DNA of 64,000 nt from Streptomyces sp. NBC_01591 (GTDB taxonomy: Bacteria; Actinomycetota; Actinomycetes; Streptomycetales; Streptomycetaceae). Made by a program: the position numbers and the translations under genes. The notes under the pieces were generated by a model, which worked only from the letters and a program-made list of their open reading frames with translations, was not told the DNA's origin and searched no databases. Below, in pieces: positions 31,081 through 40,202 of this stretch. Positions within the stretch are counted from its first letter, which is position 1. Each line of letters opens with the position of its first letter. The stretch spans positions 1,736,001 through 1,800,000 of the forward strand of contig NZ_CP109327.1 in NCBI RefSeq assembly GCF_035918155.1, read 5' to 3'.

Positions 31081-31626
31081 TCAGCTGACGGGGCGGTCCG
31101 CGAGGGCCACCGGGGGTTCGTCGTCCATCTCGAAGGCCAGCGGGAACGGGGCGTGGCCGGCCAGCCGGAACCACCGCACCTTGCGGTGCCGGCGCAGTGC
31201 GCGCGCCGCTCGCACCGAGTCGTTGTGGAACCGCCGGGCCATCGGGACGCGGCGCACGGCGGCGGCGAGCTCGGACGCCGCCTCCTCACCGCCGGGGATC
31301 TCCTTCACGGTCTCCACCTGCGCCGTCTCGCCGAAGACCGCCCGCAGCGCGGCGCTCAGTTCGCTCTCCGCGACCTCGCGGTGCTCGCCCTCGGCCTGGC
31401 GGGCGGCGTGCGCGGCCTCGTACAGGACGATGGAAGCGGCCGGGTCGAGGACCCCGGACGTGGCCAGTTCCTGGGTGACCGACGCACGGCGCAGAAGTTG
31501 CGCGTCGAGGGCGGCCCGTGCGGCGTCGATGCGGGTGTGCAGCCGGTCCAGCCGTCCGGCGGTCCAGCTGAGGTACATACCGATCGCGACGATCGCGACG
31601 GCGATCCAGATGAGGGTTTCGATCAC
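31081..31626 (-). CDS. LemA-like membrane protein
   Basis: A 181-residue protein with one N-terminal membrane helix (LIWIAVAIVAIGMYLSW). A long helical domain follows that resembles LemA: RLHTRIDAARAALDAQLLRR and the later MARRFHNDSVRAARALRRH. LemA functions are not settled. Start uncertain: GTG at 31626 gives VIETLIW; a TTG at 31635 is also open. It lies after pimA in the PIM gene run, 60 bases downstream. Confidence 0.75.
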   Translation of the reverse strand: MIETLIWIAVAIVAIGMYLSWTAGRLDRLHTRIDAARAALDAQLLRRASVTQELATSGVLDPAASIVLYEAAHAARQAEGEHREVAESELSAALRAVFGETAQVETVKEIPGGEEAASELAAAVRRVPMARRFHNDSVRAARALRRHRKVRWFRLAGHAPFPLAFEMDDEPPVALADRPVS

Positions 31627-31695
31627 GGGCGGCAAGGCTACCGTCGAGGCGCGGACGGCGTCGCCGTCCGGCCCCGGGCCCCGTGACCGGACCGG

Positions 31696-32856
31696 CTACT
31701 CCCGCGCCAGCCCGAACCGTGCGCGCAGGCCCGTGCGTTCGTCGGCCGCCACCGAGGCCGCGCCGTCCGTCACCGTCTCGTACACCGCGAGGATGTCCGC
31801 CCCGACCGTCGACCAGTCGAACCGGCGCACATGCGCGGCGCCCCGCTCGCGCAGCTCCGTACGCCGCTCCGGGTCGCCGAGCAGCCGGATCGCCGCGGCG
31901 GCCAGCGCGTCCGCGTCCTCGTTGACGAAGAGTTCGCCCGCCGCGCCCAGGTCCAGCACCTGCGCGAACGCGTCCAGATCGCTGGCGAGGACCGGAGCGC
32001 CGGCCGACATGGCCTCGACCAGGATGATCCCGAAGCTCTCGCCGCCCGTGTTGGGCGCGACGTACACATCGACGCTGCGAAGCAGCCGGGCCTTGTCCTC
32101 GTCGCTCACCATGCCGAGGAACTCGACCCGCTCGCGCATCGCCTCGGGCAGCGAGGCGACGGCCTCCTCCTCGTCGCCCCGGCCGGCCACCAGCAGCCGG
32201 GTGTCCGGGCGGGCGGCGAGGATCGCGGGCAACGCCCTCATCAGGACCGGCAGGCCCTTGCGGGGCTCGTCGATGCGCCCGATGAAGCCGATCGTTCCCC
32301 CCTGCCACTCGGCCTTGGGCTCGGCGGCGGCGAAGAAGCCGACATCGACCCCGTTCGGGATGACGACCGCGTCGCCGCCCAGGTGCTCGACCAGGGTGCG
32401 TCGCGCGTACTCGCTCACCGCGATGCGCGCACTGATCTTCTCCAGTGCCGGCTGCAGGATCGGGTACGCCGCGATCATGGCCCGGGAGCGCGGGTTGGAC
32501 GTGTGGAACGTGGCGACGATAGGCCCCTGCGCGGCCCAGCAGGCGAGCAGCCCCAGCGAGGGCGAGGTCGGCTCATGGATGTGGATCACGTCGAAGGTGC
32601 CGTCGTGCAGCCAGCGGCGCACCCGGGCGGCCGAGAGGAAGCCGAAGTTCAGCCGGGCGACGGAGCCGTTGTACGGGACGGGCACGGCACGGCCCGCCGA
32701 CACCACGTACGGCGGCAGCGGTGTCTCGTCGTCGGCGGGCGCCAGTACCGACACCTGGTGTCCCAGCCGGATCAGATGTTCGGCCAGGTCACGGATGTGG
32801 AACTGCACACCGCCCGGTACGTCCCAGGAGTAGGGGCAGACGATGCCGATCTTCAC
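31696..32856 (-). CDS. pimA: phosphatidylinositol mannosyltransferase PimA
   Basis: GT4 enzyme that puts the first mannose on phosphatidylinositol at the membrane inner face. The 386-residue protein begins MKIGIVCPYSWDVPGGVQFH. It shows the GT-B acceptor end with HIHEPTSPS, the donor domain with GRIDEPRKGL, and the EX7E-like motif GGESFGIILVEAMSAG. The GTG at 32856 overlaps the acyltransferase stop as GTGA. Together with pgsA and the acyltransferase it makes PIM lipids. Confidence 0.93.
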   Translation of the reverse strand: MKIGIVCPYSWDVPGGVQFHIRDLAEHLIRLGHQVSVLAPADDETPLPPYVVSAGRAVPVPYNGSVARLNFGFLSAARVRRWLHDGTFDVIHIHEPTSPSLGLLACWAAQGPIVATFHTSNPRSRAMIAAYPILQPALEKISARIAVSEYARRTLVEHLGGDAVVIPNGVDVGFFAAAEPKAEWQGGTIGFIGRIDEPRKGLPVLMRALPAILAARPDTRLLVAGRGDEEEAVASLPEAMRERVEFLGMVSDEDKARLLRSVDVYVAPNTGGESFGIILVEAMSAGAPVLASDLDAFAQVLDLGAAGELFVNEDADALAAAAIRLLGDPERRTELRERGAAHVRRFDWSTVGADILAVYETVTDGAASVAADERTGLRARFGLARE

Positions 32857-33788
32857 GTCCGGTCCTCCCGGGTCTCCAGATCGGCGAGCCAGAGCCGTTG
32901 CAGCATGTGCCAGTCCTCCGGATGGTCGGCGATTCCGACGGCGAAGGCATCGGCCAGCGCCTGTGTCATGGAGGACGTCTTCTCCGTGCGGTCGCCTGAC
33001 TCGGGCATCTCGACCGGTGGGTGGATGCGCGCCTTCATCACGGGCGTCTCGTCATAGCTGAGCGTGACCGGCAGCAGCAGTGCCCCGGTCTGCTGGGCCA
33101 GCAGCGCGGGCCCGGCGGGCATCCGCGCGGTGTCGCCGAAGAACGTCACCTCGACACCGGAGGCGGACAGATCTCGGTCGGCGACCAGACAGACCAGCCC
33201 GCCCGCGCGCAGCCGCCTCGCCAGGGTGCCGAAGGCCGCGCCGCCGCTGTGCGGCAGCACCTCCATGCCGAGCCCCTCGCGGTAGGCCACGAACCGGTCG
33301 TACAGCGTCTCGGGCTTGAGCCGCTCGGCGACCGTGGTGAAGGGCACCTTGAGATCGGTGGTGACCCAGGCTCCCGCCAGGTCCCAGTTCCCCAGGTGCG
33401 GCAGGGCGAGGACGACACCGCGGCCGGCGCCGAGACCATCGGTCAGCCGGTGCGCGTCGGTCACCTCTATGGAGGCCTTGATCCGCGCCGGGCTCCAGGT
33501 GGGCAGCCGGAACGACTCCATCCAGTAGCGCATGTACGAGCGCATCCCGGCCTTGGAGAGCTCGGCGAGCCGGGCCGGTGACGCCTCGGGGACGACCCGT
33601 GCCAGATTCGACTCCAGCCGCAGCACGCTCTTGCCGCGCCGCTTCCAGACCTGGTCGGCGATGGTACGGAAGAGCGCCCGGGCGACCGGTTCGGGGAGTT
33701 TCTTGACGGCGGTCCAGCCGAGCCCGTACAGCCCGTCGGTCAGCCGGTCCTGCAGACCGGTGCGCGTGTCCCCCGGGTCGTCGCTCAC
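32853..33788 (-). CDS. phosphatidylinositol mannoside acyltransferase
   Basis: PatA-type lysophospholipid acyltransferase-family enzyme that acylates PIM. GTG at 33788 (VSDDPGDTRTGLQDRLTDGL) gives 311 residues and overlaps the pgsA stop as GTGA. Landmarks: the HX4D motif HLGNWD in LALPHLGNWDLAGAW, and downstream FTTVAERLKPETLYDRFVAY with the acidic residue typical of the family. The longer frame upstream is Arg/Gly-rich shadow. The C-terminal WHMLQRLWLADLE is conserved. Confidence 0.92.
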   Translation of the reverse strand: MSDDPGDTRTGLQDRLTDGLYGLGWTAVKKLPEPVARALFRTIADQVWKRRGKSVLRLESNLARVVPEASPARLAELSKAGMRSYMRYWMESFRLPTWSPARIKASIEVTDAHRLTDGLGAGRGVVLALPHLGNWDLAGAWVTTDLKVPFTTVAERLKPETLYDRFVAYREGLGMEVLPHSGGAAFGTLARRLRAGGLVCLVADRDLSASGVEVTFFGDTARMPAGPALLAQQTGALLLPVTLSYDETPVMKARIHPPVEMPESGDRTEKTSSMTQALADAFAVGIADHPEDWHMLQRLWLADLETREDRT

Positions 33789-34459
33789 TGTGCGGTCCCG
33801 CTCCCCGGGCCCGCGGCGGCGGCCTCGGCCGCATCGGCCTCCGCGGACTCGCGGCGCACGGTCACGACCCGCTGCACGAGCGTCACCAGGCTGCCCACGG
33901 CGACGATCCACAGCGCGATCGGCAGCAGGACCTGGATCCCGGGGACACCGAACTTGTGGAGACCTGCGAATCCGGCCGCGACCAGCGAGATCACCAGCCG
34001 CTCGGCACGCTCCACGAGACCGTTGACCGCGACCGGCAGCCCGATCGACTCGCCGCGCGCCTTCGTGTACGAGACCACCTGGCCGCTGGCCAGGCAGAAG
34101 ATCGCGACCGCACAGAGCACGTTGTCGTCGCCGCTGCCCGCATACCAGAGCGCGAATCCGCCGAAGATCGCGCCGTCGGCGACCCGGTCCAGGGTCGAGT
34201 CCAGGAACGCGCCCCAGCGGCTGGAGATACCGGCCTGCCGGGCCATGTTGCCGTCGACGAGGTCGGAGAAGACGAAGATCGTGATGACGATCGTGCCCCA
34301 GAAGAACTCCCCCATCGGGAAGAAGACCAGCGCACCTGCCACCACCCCGGCCGTACCGATCAGAGTGACCGCGTCAGGGCTCACGCCGAGACGGAGCAGC
34401 AGCGCGGCGAACGGTGTGAGGACACGCGTAAAAAATGCACGCGCGTACTTGTTCAGCAT
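33785..34459 (-). CDS. pgsA: phosphatidylinositol phosphate synthase (CDP-alcohol phosphotransferase)
   Basis: Joins CDP-diacylglycerol to inositol phosphate, the first step of PIM lipids. The 224-residue membrane protein has the CDP-alcohol signature D-x2-DG-x2-AR-x8-G-x3-D-x3-D, seen in SDLVDGNMARQAGI and GAFLDSTLDRVADG. Several hydrophobic helices follow. Start ATG at 34459. It is the first of the coupled pgsA-acyltransferase-pimA set; its promoter must be in the 266 bases shared with the divergent EF-G paralogue. Confidence 0.94.
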   Translation of the reverse strand: MLNKYARAFFTRVLTPFAALLLRLGVSPDAVTLIGTAGVVAGALVFFPMGEFFWGTIVITIFVFSDLVDGNMARQAGISSRWGAFLDSTLDRVADGAIFGGFALWYAGSGDDNVLCAVAIFCLASGQVVSYTKARGESIGLPVAVNGLVERAERLVISLVAAGFAGLHKFGVPGIQVLLPIALWIVAVGSLVTLVQRVVTVRRESAEADAAEAAAAGPGSGTAQ

Positions 34460-34725
34460 GGCCTTCCCGAGGGTCGGTGGGCCGAGCGGCCCCTTCGGCC
34501 ACCGGCTGGCCCATCGTAGTCACGCCCGCCGGACTCCACCGTCCGGGCACCCGGCCTCGCGCGGCGCCGTGCCATGTATGGACGCGACCTGGCCCGAGTG
34601 GAAAGCTCGAATTACCGCGGGCGTCGCCGTAGCCGCCGCGGCGGCTCTTCAGTGCCCGTACACCTCTCTCCCCACATCGCGTCGGCTTTCTTCCGCTCCG
34701 CGCCACTACCTGGGAGGCACGCATC

Positions 34726-36951
34726 ATGGGCGACAAGGCACACGCACACACCGGGGCCGCCGGCAGGGCAACGACGGCCGGCCGGCCCTCATCCGTACGG
34801 AATGTGGTGCTGGTCGGCCACAGCGGCTCCGGAAAGACCACGCTCGTCGAGGCCCTCGCCCTCACCGCGGGCGCCGTCAACCGGGCCGGCCGGGTCGAGG
34901 ACGGTGCCACCGTCTCCGACTACGACGAGATCGAACACCGCCAGCAGCGTTCCGTACAGCTCTCCCTGGTCCCCGTCGAATGGGGCGGGTACCGGATCAA
35001 TCTGCTGGACACCCCCGGCTACGCCGATTTCGTCGGGGAGCTCAGGGCCGGTCTGCGGGCAGCGGACGCGGCCCTGTTCATCGTGTCCGCGGCCCAGGAG
35101 GCCGACGCGGTGGCGGGCGCCACCCGCGCCGTGTGGGAGGAATGCGCGGCCGTCGGCATGCCGCGCGCCATCGTCGTCACCCACCTGGACACGGCACGCA
35201 CCTCGTTCGACGAGATGACCCGGATCTGCGGCGAGATCTTCGGCGGCGACGACCCCGACGCCGTACTTCCGCTCTATCTGCCCGTCCTCGGCCCCGAGGG
35301 CGCCGACGGACACGCCCCGCTCACCGGGCTCACCGGACTCCTCACCCAGCGGGTCTTCGACTACTCCTCGGGCGAACGGCAGGAGAACCCGCCCGGGGAG
35401 GCCCAGCGGCCGACGCTCCAGGAGGCCCGCAACCGGCTCATCGAGGGGATCATCGCCGAGAGCGAGGACGAGACCCTGATGGACCGCTACCTCGGCGGGG
35501 CCGAGATCGATATCAAGACACTCATCGACGACCTGGAGCGCGCCGTGGCCCGCGGGGCCTTCCACCCCGTCCTCACTGCGGCCCCCGCCGCCGCGGGTGC
35601 CCGCCAGGGCATCGGCACCGTCGAGCTCCTGGACCTGATCACCGGCGGCTTCCCGACCCCGCTGGAGCGCCCGCTCCCCGAGGTCACCCCTCTGCACGGG
35701 GCGTCGCGACCGGTCCTGACCTGCGACCCGGACGGCCCGCTCGTCGCCGAGGTGGTCAAGACGGCTTCCGACCCGTACGTCGGCCGGGTCTCGCTCGTAC
35801 GTGTCTTCTCGGGCACCCTGCGTCCCGACGAGACCATCCATGTGTTCGGCCACGGCCTCACCGACCCCGGCCACGAGACCCGCCCCTTCCACGAGGCCGA
35901 GGTACGGATCGGCGCGCTCTCCTCCCCCTTCGGCAAGCACCAGCGCCCGCTCACCGAATGCGGGGCGGGAGATCTGGCCTGCGTCGCCAAACTGGGCAGC
36001 GCCGAGACCGGGGACACCCTGTCCGACCGGGACCTACCACTGCTGATGGACCCCTGGACCACGCCGGACCCGCTGCTGCCGCTCGCCATCGAGGCACACA
36101 GCAAGGCGGACGAGGACAAGCTCTCCCAGGGGCTCTCCCGGCTGGTCGCCGAGGACCCGACCATGCGCCTCGAACAGAATCAGGACACCCACCAGGTGGT
36201 CCTGTGGTGCCTCGGCGAGGCCCACCAGGACGTGGCACTGGACCGGCTGCGCAGCCGCTACGGCGTCCAGGTGGACGCCGTACCGCACAAGGTGTCGCTC
36301 CGCGAGACCTTCGCCGCCCCGTCGACCGGGCGCGGCCGGCATGTGAAACAGTCCGGCGGCCACGGCCAGTACGCCATCTGCGAGATCGACGTGGAGCCAC
36401 TGCCTCCGGGGTCGGGCATCGAATTCGTCGACAAGGTGGTCGGCGGAGCGGTGCCCCGTCAGTTCATCCCGTCCGTCGAGAAGGGCGTGCGCGCCCAGGC
36501 CGCCCGCGGAGTCGCGGCCGGACATCCGCTCGTCGATGTACGCATCACTCTGCGGGACGGCAAGTCGCACTCGGTGGACTCCTCCGACGCGGCGTTCCAG
36601 ACCGCGGGCGCGCTGGCCCTGCGCGAGGCCGCCGAGGACACCCGCATCCAGCTGCTCGAACCCGTCGCCGAGATCCAGGTCCTGGTCCCCGACGACTATG
36701 TCGGGCCGGTGATGAGCGATCTGTCCGGGCGGCGCGGCCGAGTGATCGGAACCGAACAGTCCGGCTCCGGCCGCACCCTCGTACGGGCCGAGGTCCCCGA
36801 ACTGGAGATCGGCAGGTACGCGGTCGACCTGCGCTCCCTCTCCCATGGCGCCGGGCGGTTCGACCGGGCGTACGCCCGGCACGAAGCCATGCCCCCGCAG
36901 CTCGCCGAACGCGTCCGGGGGCAGCGGGAGAACAACCCGAACGACTCCTGA
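34726..36951 (+). CDS. EF-G paralogue (EF-G2 type)
   Basis: A 741-residue translation GTPase-like protein with the five-domain layout of EF-G. P-loop GHSGSGKT is at residues 31-38 and G3 DTPGYADF at about 96-103. The G4 position reads THLD (152-155) instead of NKxD. The switch 1 region is also divergent: the tract IEHRQQRSVQLS replaces the usual E-R-G-I-T pattern. Domains II-V are complete (RETFAAPSTGRG, MSDLSGRRGRVIG). It is a family-level paralogue of FusA, not the main EF-G. Start ATG at 34726 follows ACTACCTGGGAGGC. Confidence 0.92.
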   Translation: MGDKAHAHTGAAGRATTAGRPSSVRNVVLVGHSGSGKTTLVEALALTAGAVNRAGRVEDGATVSDYDEIEHRQQRSVQLSLVPVEWGGYRINLLDTPGYADFVGELRAGLRAADAALFIVSAAQEADAVAGATRAVWEECAAVGMPRAIVVTHLDTARTSFDEMTRICGEIFGGDDPDAVLPLYLPVLGPEGADGHAPLTGLTGLLTQRVFDYSSGERQENPPGEAQRPTLQEARNRLIEGIIAESEDETLMDRYLGGAEIDIKTLIDDLERAVARGAFHPVLTAAPAAAGARQGIGTVELLDLITGGFPTPLERPLPEVTPLHGASRPVLTCDPDGPLVAEVVKTASDPYVGRVSLVRVFSGTLRPDETIHVFGHGLTDPGHETRPFHEAEVRIGALSSPFGKHQRPLTECGAGDLACVAKLGSAETGDTLSDRDLPLLMDPWTTPDPLLPLAIEAHSKADEDKLSQGLSRLVAEDPTMRLEQNQDTHQVVLWCLGEAHQDVALDRLRSRYGVQVDAVPHKVSLRETFAAPSTGRGRHVKQSGGHGQYAICEIDVEPLPPGSGIEFVDKVVGGAVPRQFIPSVEKGVRAQAARGVAAGHPLVDVRITLRDGKSHSVDSSDAAFQTAGALALREAAEDTRIQLLEPVAEIQVLVPDDYVGPVMSDLSGRRGRVIGTEQSGSGRTLVRAEVPELEIGRYAVDLRSLSHGAGRFDRAYARHEAMPPQLAERVRGQRENNPNDS

Positions 36952-36959
36952 TCAGCCAT

Positions 36960-36991
36960 GCCGCCCGCCTTTGTCCACAGGGGCGGGCGGC
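36960..36991 (+). terminator. terminator of the EF-G paralogue
   Basis: Arms 36960-36969 and 36982-36991 are perfect 10-base complements; the hairpin starts nine bases after the stop codon. Confidence 0.75.
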
Positions 36992-37098
36992 GTAGCGATC
37001 CGGACGATACGCTTTGGTCCCAGCTCAGAAGGTGTGCCGGGCACGGCAGTTGGGAAACAGCCGCAGGAGCAGTTCCTCGGCGGCGAGTGGGGGCGACA

Positions 37099-38769
37099 GT
37101 GGCCAGCGACGGATTCGATTTCTCTCCCGGAGCGCAGATCCCGCTCCAGGGTTCGGGCGGGCAGGCGGTGGCGACGAACGCCCTCGCCTCTGCCGCGTAC
37201 CGCGACAGCCCGGTGGAGAAGATCCTTGACGCCAACAGCGAGTGGCACAAGTCCGAAGTCAAGGTGGGCCGTTCCAAGCTCTTCAAGTCCGACTACTTCA
37301 AGCCCAATCTCGGCGAGGCATTCTCCCGCGCCGTCCAGGAACGCATGCTGGGGGGCGCCCGCAAGGCCCTCATCCAGTCCTTCGGGACCGACCCGCAGAC
37401 CGTCGTCGAGCACTGCCTGTCCGCGACCCGTCTCCGCAAGAGCCGCGACGCCAAACTCACCGCGGTCACCGCCCTGTTCGGCTTCCTCTTCCTGCCGGGC
37501 ATGATCCTGTGGGTCCTCGCGTTCCGCCTGCGCGACTCCCTCGGCGGCACCAAGGACAAGGCCCTCTCCGCCCTGGGCAGCGCCCTGCTCCCGATCATCG
37601 GCATCGTGGCGCTGATCTTCCTGGTCAAGCTGCCGCTCAGCGGGTTCCTGGCGCTCTACGTCCGCGTGATGATCATCGCCCCCGTCATCGGCTGGTACGT
37701 CGCCAAACGGATCGCCGAGTCCTCCGCCAAGGACATGCGCGCCCGTTGGGAAGGGCTGCTCTCCGGCGGCGGCGTCATCGCCAAGATCCCCGAGGCCGTG
37801 CCGAAGAACCCCAACGAGACCTCCCGCGAGGCGCTCCGCCAGGGCCTGGAGAAGCTCTCCGCCGAGCAGCAGTCCAACTCGGTCTTCTACGCGGGCCCCA
37901 AGGGAATCCTCGGCATGGGCACCCGCTGGGGCAGCTGGCAGCTCGCCGAAGAGCTCGTCCCCAAGGATCCCGGCAAGGAGTTCCACCAGTTCCGCAGCTG
38001 GGACCTGATACGGGCCATCCACGACCAGCTCAAGGTGCTGGAGCGCGGCCCGCTGAACACCGGGGGGTTCCCCACCCCGTCGGTCACCCACTGGATCGTG
38101 TCCCCCGTCGGGGAGAACGCCGACTCGGTCTCCCGCCCCGAGGGCGAGGACGTCGCCACCTTCCAGGTCAAGCCGCACGAGATACAGCGGATCTGCAACC
38201 ACCAGCAGTTCGGCAGCGGTGACCGGCACTATCTGGGCGTCCAGTTCACCCTCTGGGACGGCCAGTTGGTCATCACGATGATGATCACGGTCACGGTGCT
38301 CCACGAGACGCTGCGCATCGAAGTCACCGGACACGCCCTCGGCCCGGTCCACTCTCTCTTCACCAGCAAGCCCGCGGCCAAGACCAAGACGGTCAACAAG
38401 ACCGTCCGGTTCTGGGAGACCCGCGACATCACCCTCCCGCTGGTCGAATCCAGCGAGGTCGTTCGCCTCGCCCTGCGCGCCCCGTTCACCTGGTACCCGC
38501 CGCTCCTGGACTACCTGGGCGGCAAGATCGCCCTGCCCGAGCCGTTCGGCCTGCGGCATGCCTGGGCCGAGAAGCCGTGGCGCCACCGCTTCATGGCGGA
38601 CGACGCGATGCGCGCCGCGACGCCCGTCCTGCGCGCCGTCCACAGCGCCGCACTGCGCGTCCTCCAGGAGAACGGCGTCGACACCGAGCGCTTCGACAAC
38701 CGCTCGATGGTACTGAGCGGCCTGGTACAGGACCCGACCCCGCGCAAGGCCGACCTGTACGACGCGTAG
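37099..38769 (+). CDS. conserved membrane protein, unknown function
   Basis: A 556-residue protein. About residues 1-115 are soluble (DSPVEKILDANSEWHKSEVK). Two or three membrane helices follow near 120-215 (TALFGFLFLPGMILWVLAF, ALLPIIGIVALIFLVKLPLS). A C-terminal cytoplasmic domain of about 340 residues contains WGSWQLAEELVPKDPGKEF and HYLGVQFTLWDGQLVITMM. I do not recognise a named domain. It appears to be a conserved Streptomyces protein. GTG at 37099 was chosen (VASDGFDFSPG); a ribosome binding site is weak. Its C-terminus ends close to a bidirectional terminator. Confidence 0.75.
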   Translation: MASDGFDFSPGAQIPLQGSGGQAVATNALASAAYRDSPVEKILDANSEWHKSEVKVGRSKLFKSDYFKPNLGEAFSRAVQERMLGGARKALIQSFGTDPQTVVEHCLSATRLRKSRDAKLTAVTALFGFLFLPGMILWVLAFRLRDSLGGTKDKALSALGSALLPIIGIVALIFLVKLPLSGFLALYVRVMIIAPVIGWYVAKRIAESSAKDMRARWEGLLSGGGVIAKIPEAVPKNPNETSREALRQGLEKLSAEQQSNSVFYAGPKGILGMGTRWGSWQLAEELVPKDPGKEFHQFRSWDLIRAIHDQLKVLERGPLNTGGFPTPSVTHWIVSPVGENADSVSRPEGEDVATFQVKPHEIQRICNHQQFGSGDRHYLGVQFTLWDGQLVITMMITVTVLHETLRIEVTGHALGPVHSLFTSKPAAKTKTVNKTVRFWETRDITLPLVESSEVVRLALRAPFTWYPPLLDYLGGKIALPEPFGLRHAWAEKPWRHRFMADDAMRAATPVLRAVHSAALRVLQENGVDTERFDNRSMVLSGLVQDPTPRKADLYDA

Positions 38770-38811
38770 GCCGATCCGCGCGACGCGCAGGCGGCCGCCC
38801 GGACAGGCGAA

Positions 38812-38846
38812 GGCCGCCCCGGCAGGAAGCAGAAGCCGGGGCGGCC
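38812..38846. terminator. bidirectional terminator
   Basis: GGCCGCCCCGGC (38812-38823) pairs with GCCGGGGCGGCC (38835-38846). It lies between the converging membrane-protein gene and HIT gene. Confidence 0.85.
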
Positions 38847-38868
38847 CACGCGGAAGCGACTGCCGGGA

Positions 38869-39429
38869 TCAGCCGACCGGCCAGGCGTCGGCCAGCATCT
38901 TGCGCGTGTCGGCGAGCAGCTGCGGCAGCACCTTGGTGTGCCCGACCACCGGCATGAAGTTGGTGTCGCCACCCCAGCGCGGCACCAGATGCTGGTGCAG
39001 ATGGGCCGCGATGCCGGCCCCCGCCACCGAACCCTGGTTCATACCGATGTTGAAACCGTGCGCCCCCGAGGCCGTCCGCAGAGCCACCATCGCCCGCTTG
39101 GTGAAATCGGCCAGCTCCATGGTCTCCGGGCCGTCCAGCTCCGTGTAGTCGGCGACGTGCCGGTACGGCACCACCATCAGATGCCCGCCGTTGTACGGAT
39201 AGAGATTCAGTACGGCATAGACATGCTTGCCACGCGCGACGACGAGCCCGTCCTCGTCCGAATTCGACGGGATCCCGCAGAACGGACAGCCGTCGCCGGC
39301 CTCCGGACCGGTCGGCTTGTTCTCGCCCTGGATGTACGCCATCCGGTGGGGCGTCCACAGGCGCTGGAACGCGTCGGGCGTCCCCACTCCGATCTGCTGC
39401 TCCGGCTCACTCGTCATGGCGATCAGCAT
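38869..39429 (-). CDS. HIT family hydrolase/phosphorylase
   Basis: Nucleotide hydrolase or transferase of the HIT superfamily; actinobacterial relatives are diadenosine tetraphosphate phosphorylases. The 186-residue protein has the histidine triad AHLHQHLVPRW, and a CPFC zinc-type motif in GDGCPFCGIPSN. NGGHLMVVPYRHV is also conserved. ATG at 39429 has GGGAG nine bases upstream; the ATG at 39417 (MTSEPEQQ) is an alternative without a binding site. Divergent from the potassium channel gene (66 bases apart). Confidence 0.88.
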   Translation of the reverse strand: MLIAMTSEPEQQIGVGTPDAFQRLWTPHRMAYIQGENKPTGPEAGDGCPFCGIPSNSDEDGLVVARGKHVYAVLNLYPYNGGHLMVVPYRHVADYTELDGPETMELADFTKRAMVALRTASGAHGFNIGMNQGSVAGAGIAAHLHQHLVPRWGGDTNFMPVVGHTKVLPQLLADTRKMLADAWPVG

Positions 39430-39495
39430 ATTGCTTCACTCCCGGGGTGCGTGTCGCCGGGGCCACACCCGTCGGCGTACGGCGATGCTGAGGCG

Positions 39496-40173
39496 ATGAG
39501 CGACCAGTCCGCCGACTCCGCCCCTCTTCGCTTCCGGCGCTGGGAGCAACGTACGGAAGTGCCACTCTTCGGCGCCTCGCTGCTCTTCCTGCTCGGCTAC
39601 GCGGTCCGCGTCCTCGCCCCCGAGGACGCGGAGCCCTGGCGGGAGCTCGCCCTCACCCTGGTCGGCGCCACCTGGCTGGTCTTCGTCGCGGACTACGCCG
39701 TACGGCTCCGGCTCAGCGGCCTCGGCCGCCGCTTCGTCCGGGTGCACTGGCTGGACACGGTGGTGCTGCTGCTTCCGCTGCTGCGGCCGCTGCGCCTGAT
39801 CCGGGTCTACACCGCGGTCCAGCGTCGCCGGGAGCGGCCGCGGCTGAACCTGTACGCGCGCGTGATCGCCTACGCCGGAGCGACCGCCCTGCTGCTCGGC
39901 TTCTCCGCCGCGCTGGCCGTCTACAACCAGGAACACACGGCGCCGGGGGCTTCGATCCGTACCTTCGGTGACGCGGTGTGGTGGGCGTGCGAGACACTCA
40001 CGACCGTGGGGTACGGGGACACGGTTCCGGTCACGACGGGCGGCAGGGTCGTGGCGTCGGGCCTGATGGCCTGCGGGCTGGCGCTGCTGGGGGCCGTGAC
40101 GGGGTCGTTCTCGTCGTGGCTGTTGCAGGTGTTCACCCGGGAGGACGAGAAGAGGCCCCCGGAGGGCAGGTAG
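39496..40173 (+). CDS. voltage-gated-like potassium channel
   Basis: A 225-residue ion channel. It has an S1-S4-like N-terminal part, with an S4-like helix LLPLLRPLRLIRVYTAVQRR carrying regularly spaced Arg. A pore domain with the selectivity filter TTVGYGD (in WWACETLTTVGYGDTVPVTT) and a final inner helix follow. The cytoplasmic tail is short, with no RCK domain. Its stop codon at 40171-40173 lies in the loop of a terminator shared with thrS. Confidence 0.9.
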   Translation: MSDQSADSAPLRFRRWEQRTEVPLFGASLLFLLGYAVRVLAPEDAEPWRELALTLVGATWLVFVADYAVRLRLSGLGRRFVRVHWLDTVVLLLPLLRPLRLIRVYTAVQRRRERPRLNLYARVIAYAGATALLLGFSAALAVYNQEHTAPGASIRTFGDAVWWACETLTTVGYGDTVPVTTGGRVVASGLMACGLALLGAVTGSFSSWLLQVFTREDEKRPPEGR

Positions 40174-40188
40174 CTCTCCGGGGGCCTC
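40152..40188. terminator. bidirectional terminator overlapping a coding end
   Basis: GAGGCCCCCGGAG (40152-40164) pairs with CTCCGGGGGCCTC (40176-40188), a perfect 13-base stem. It ends both the channel gene and thrS (stop at 40203-40205). The last four codons and the stop of the channel gene lie inside the hairpin. Confidence 0.85.
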
Positions 40189-40202
40189 TCGTCACGTGCC
40201 TG

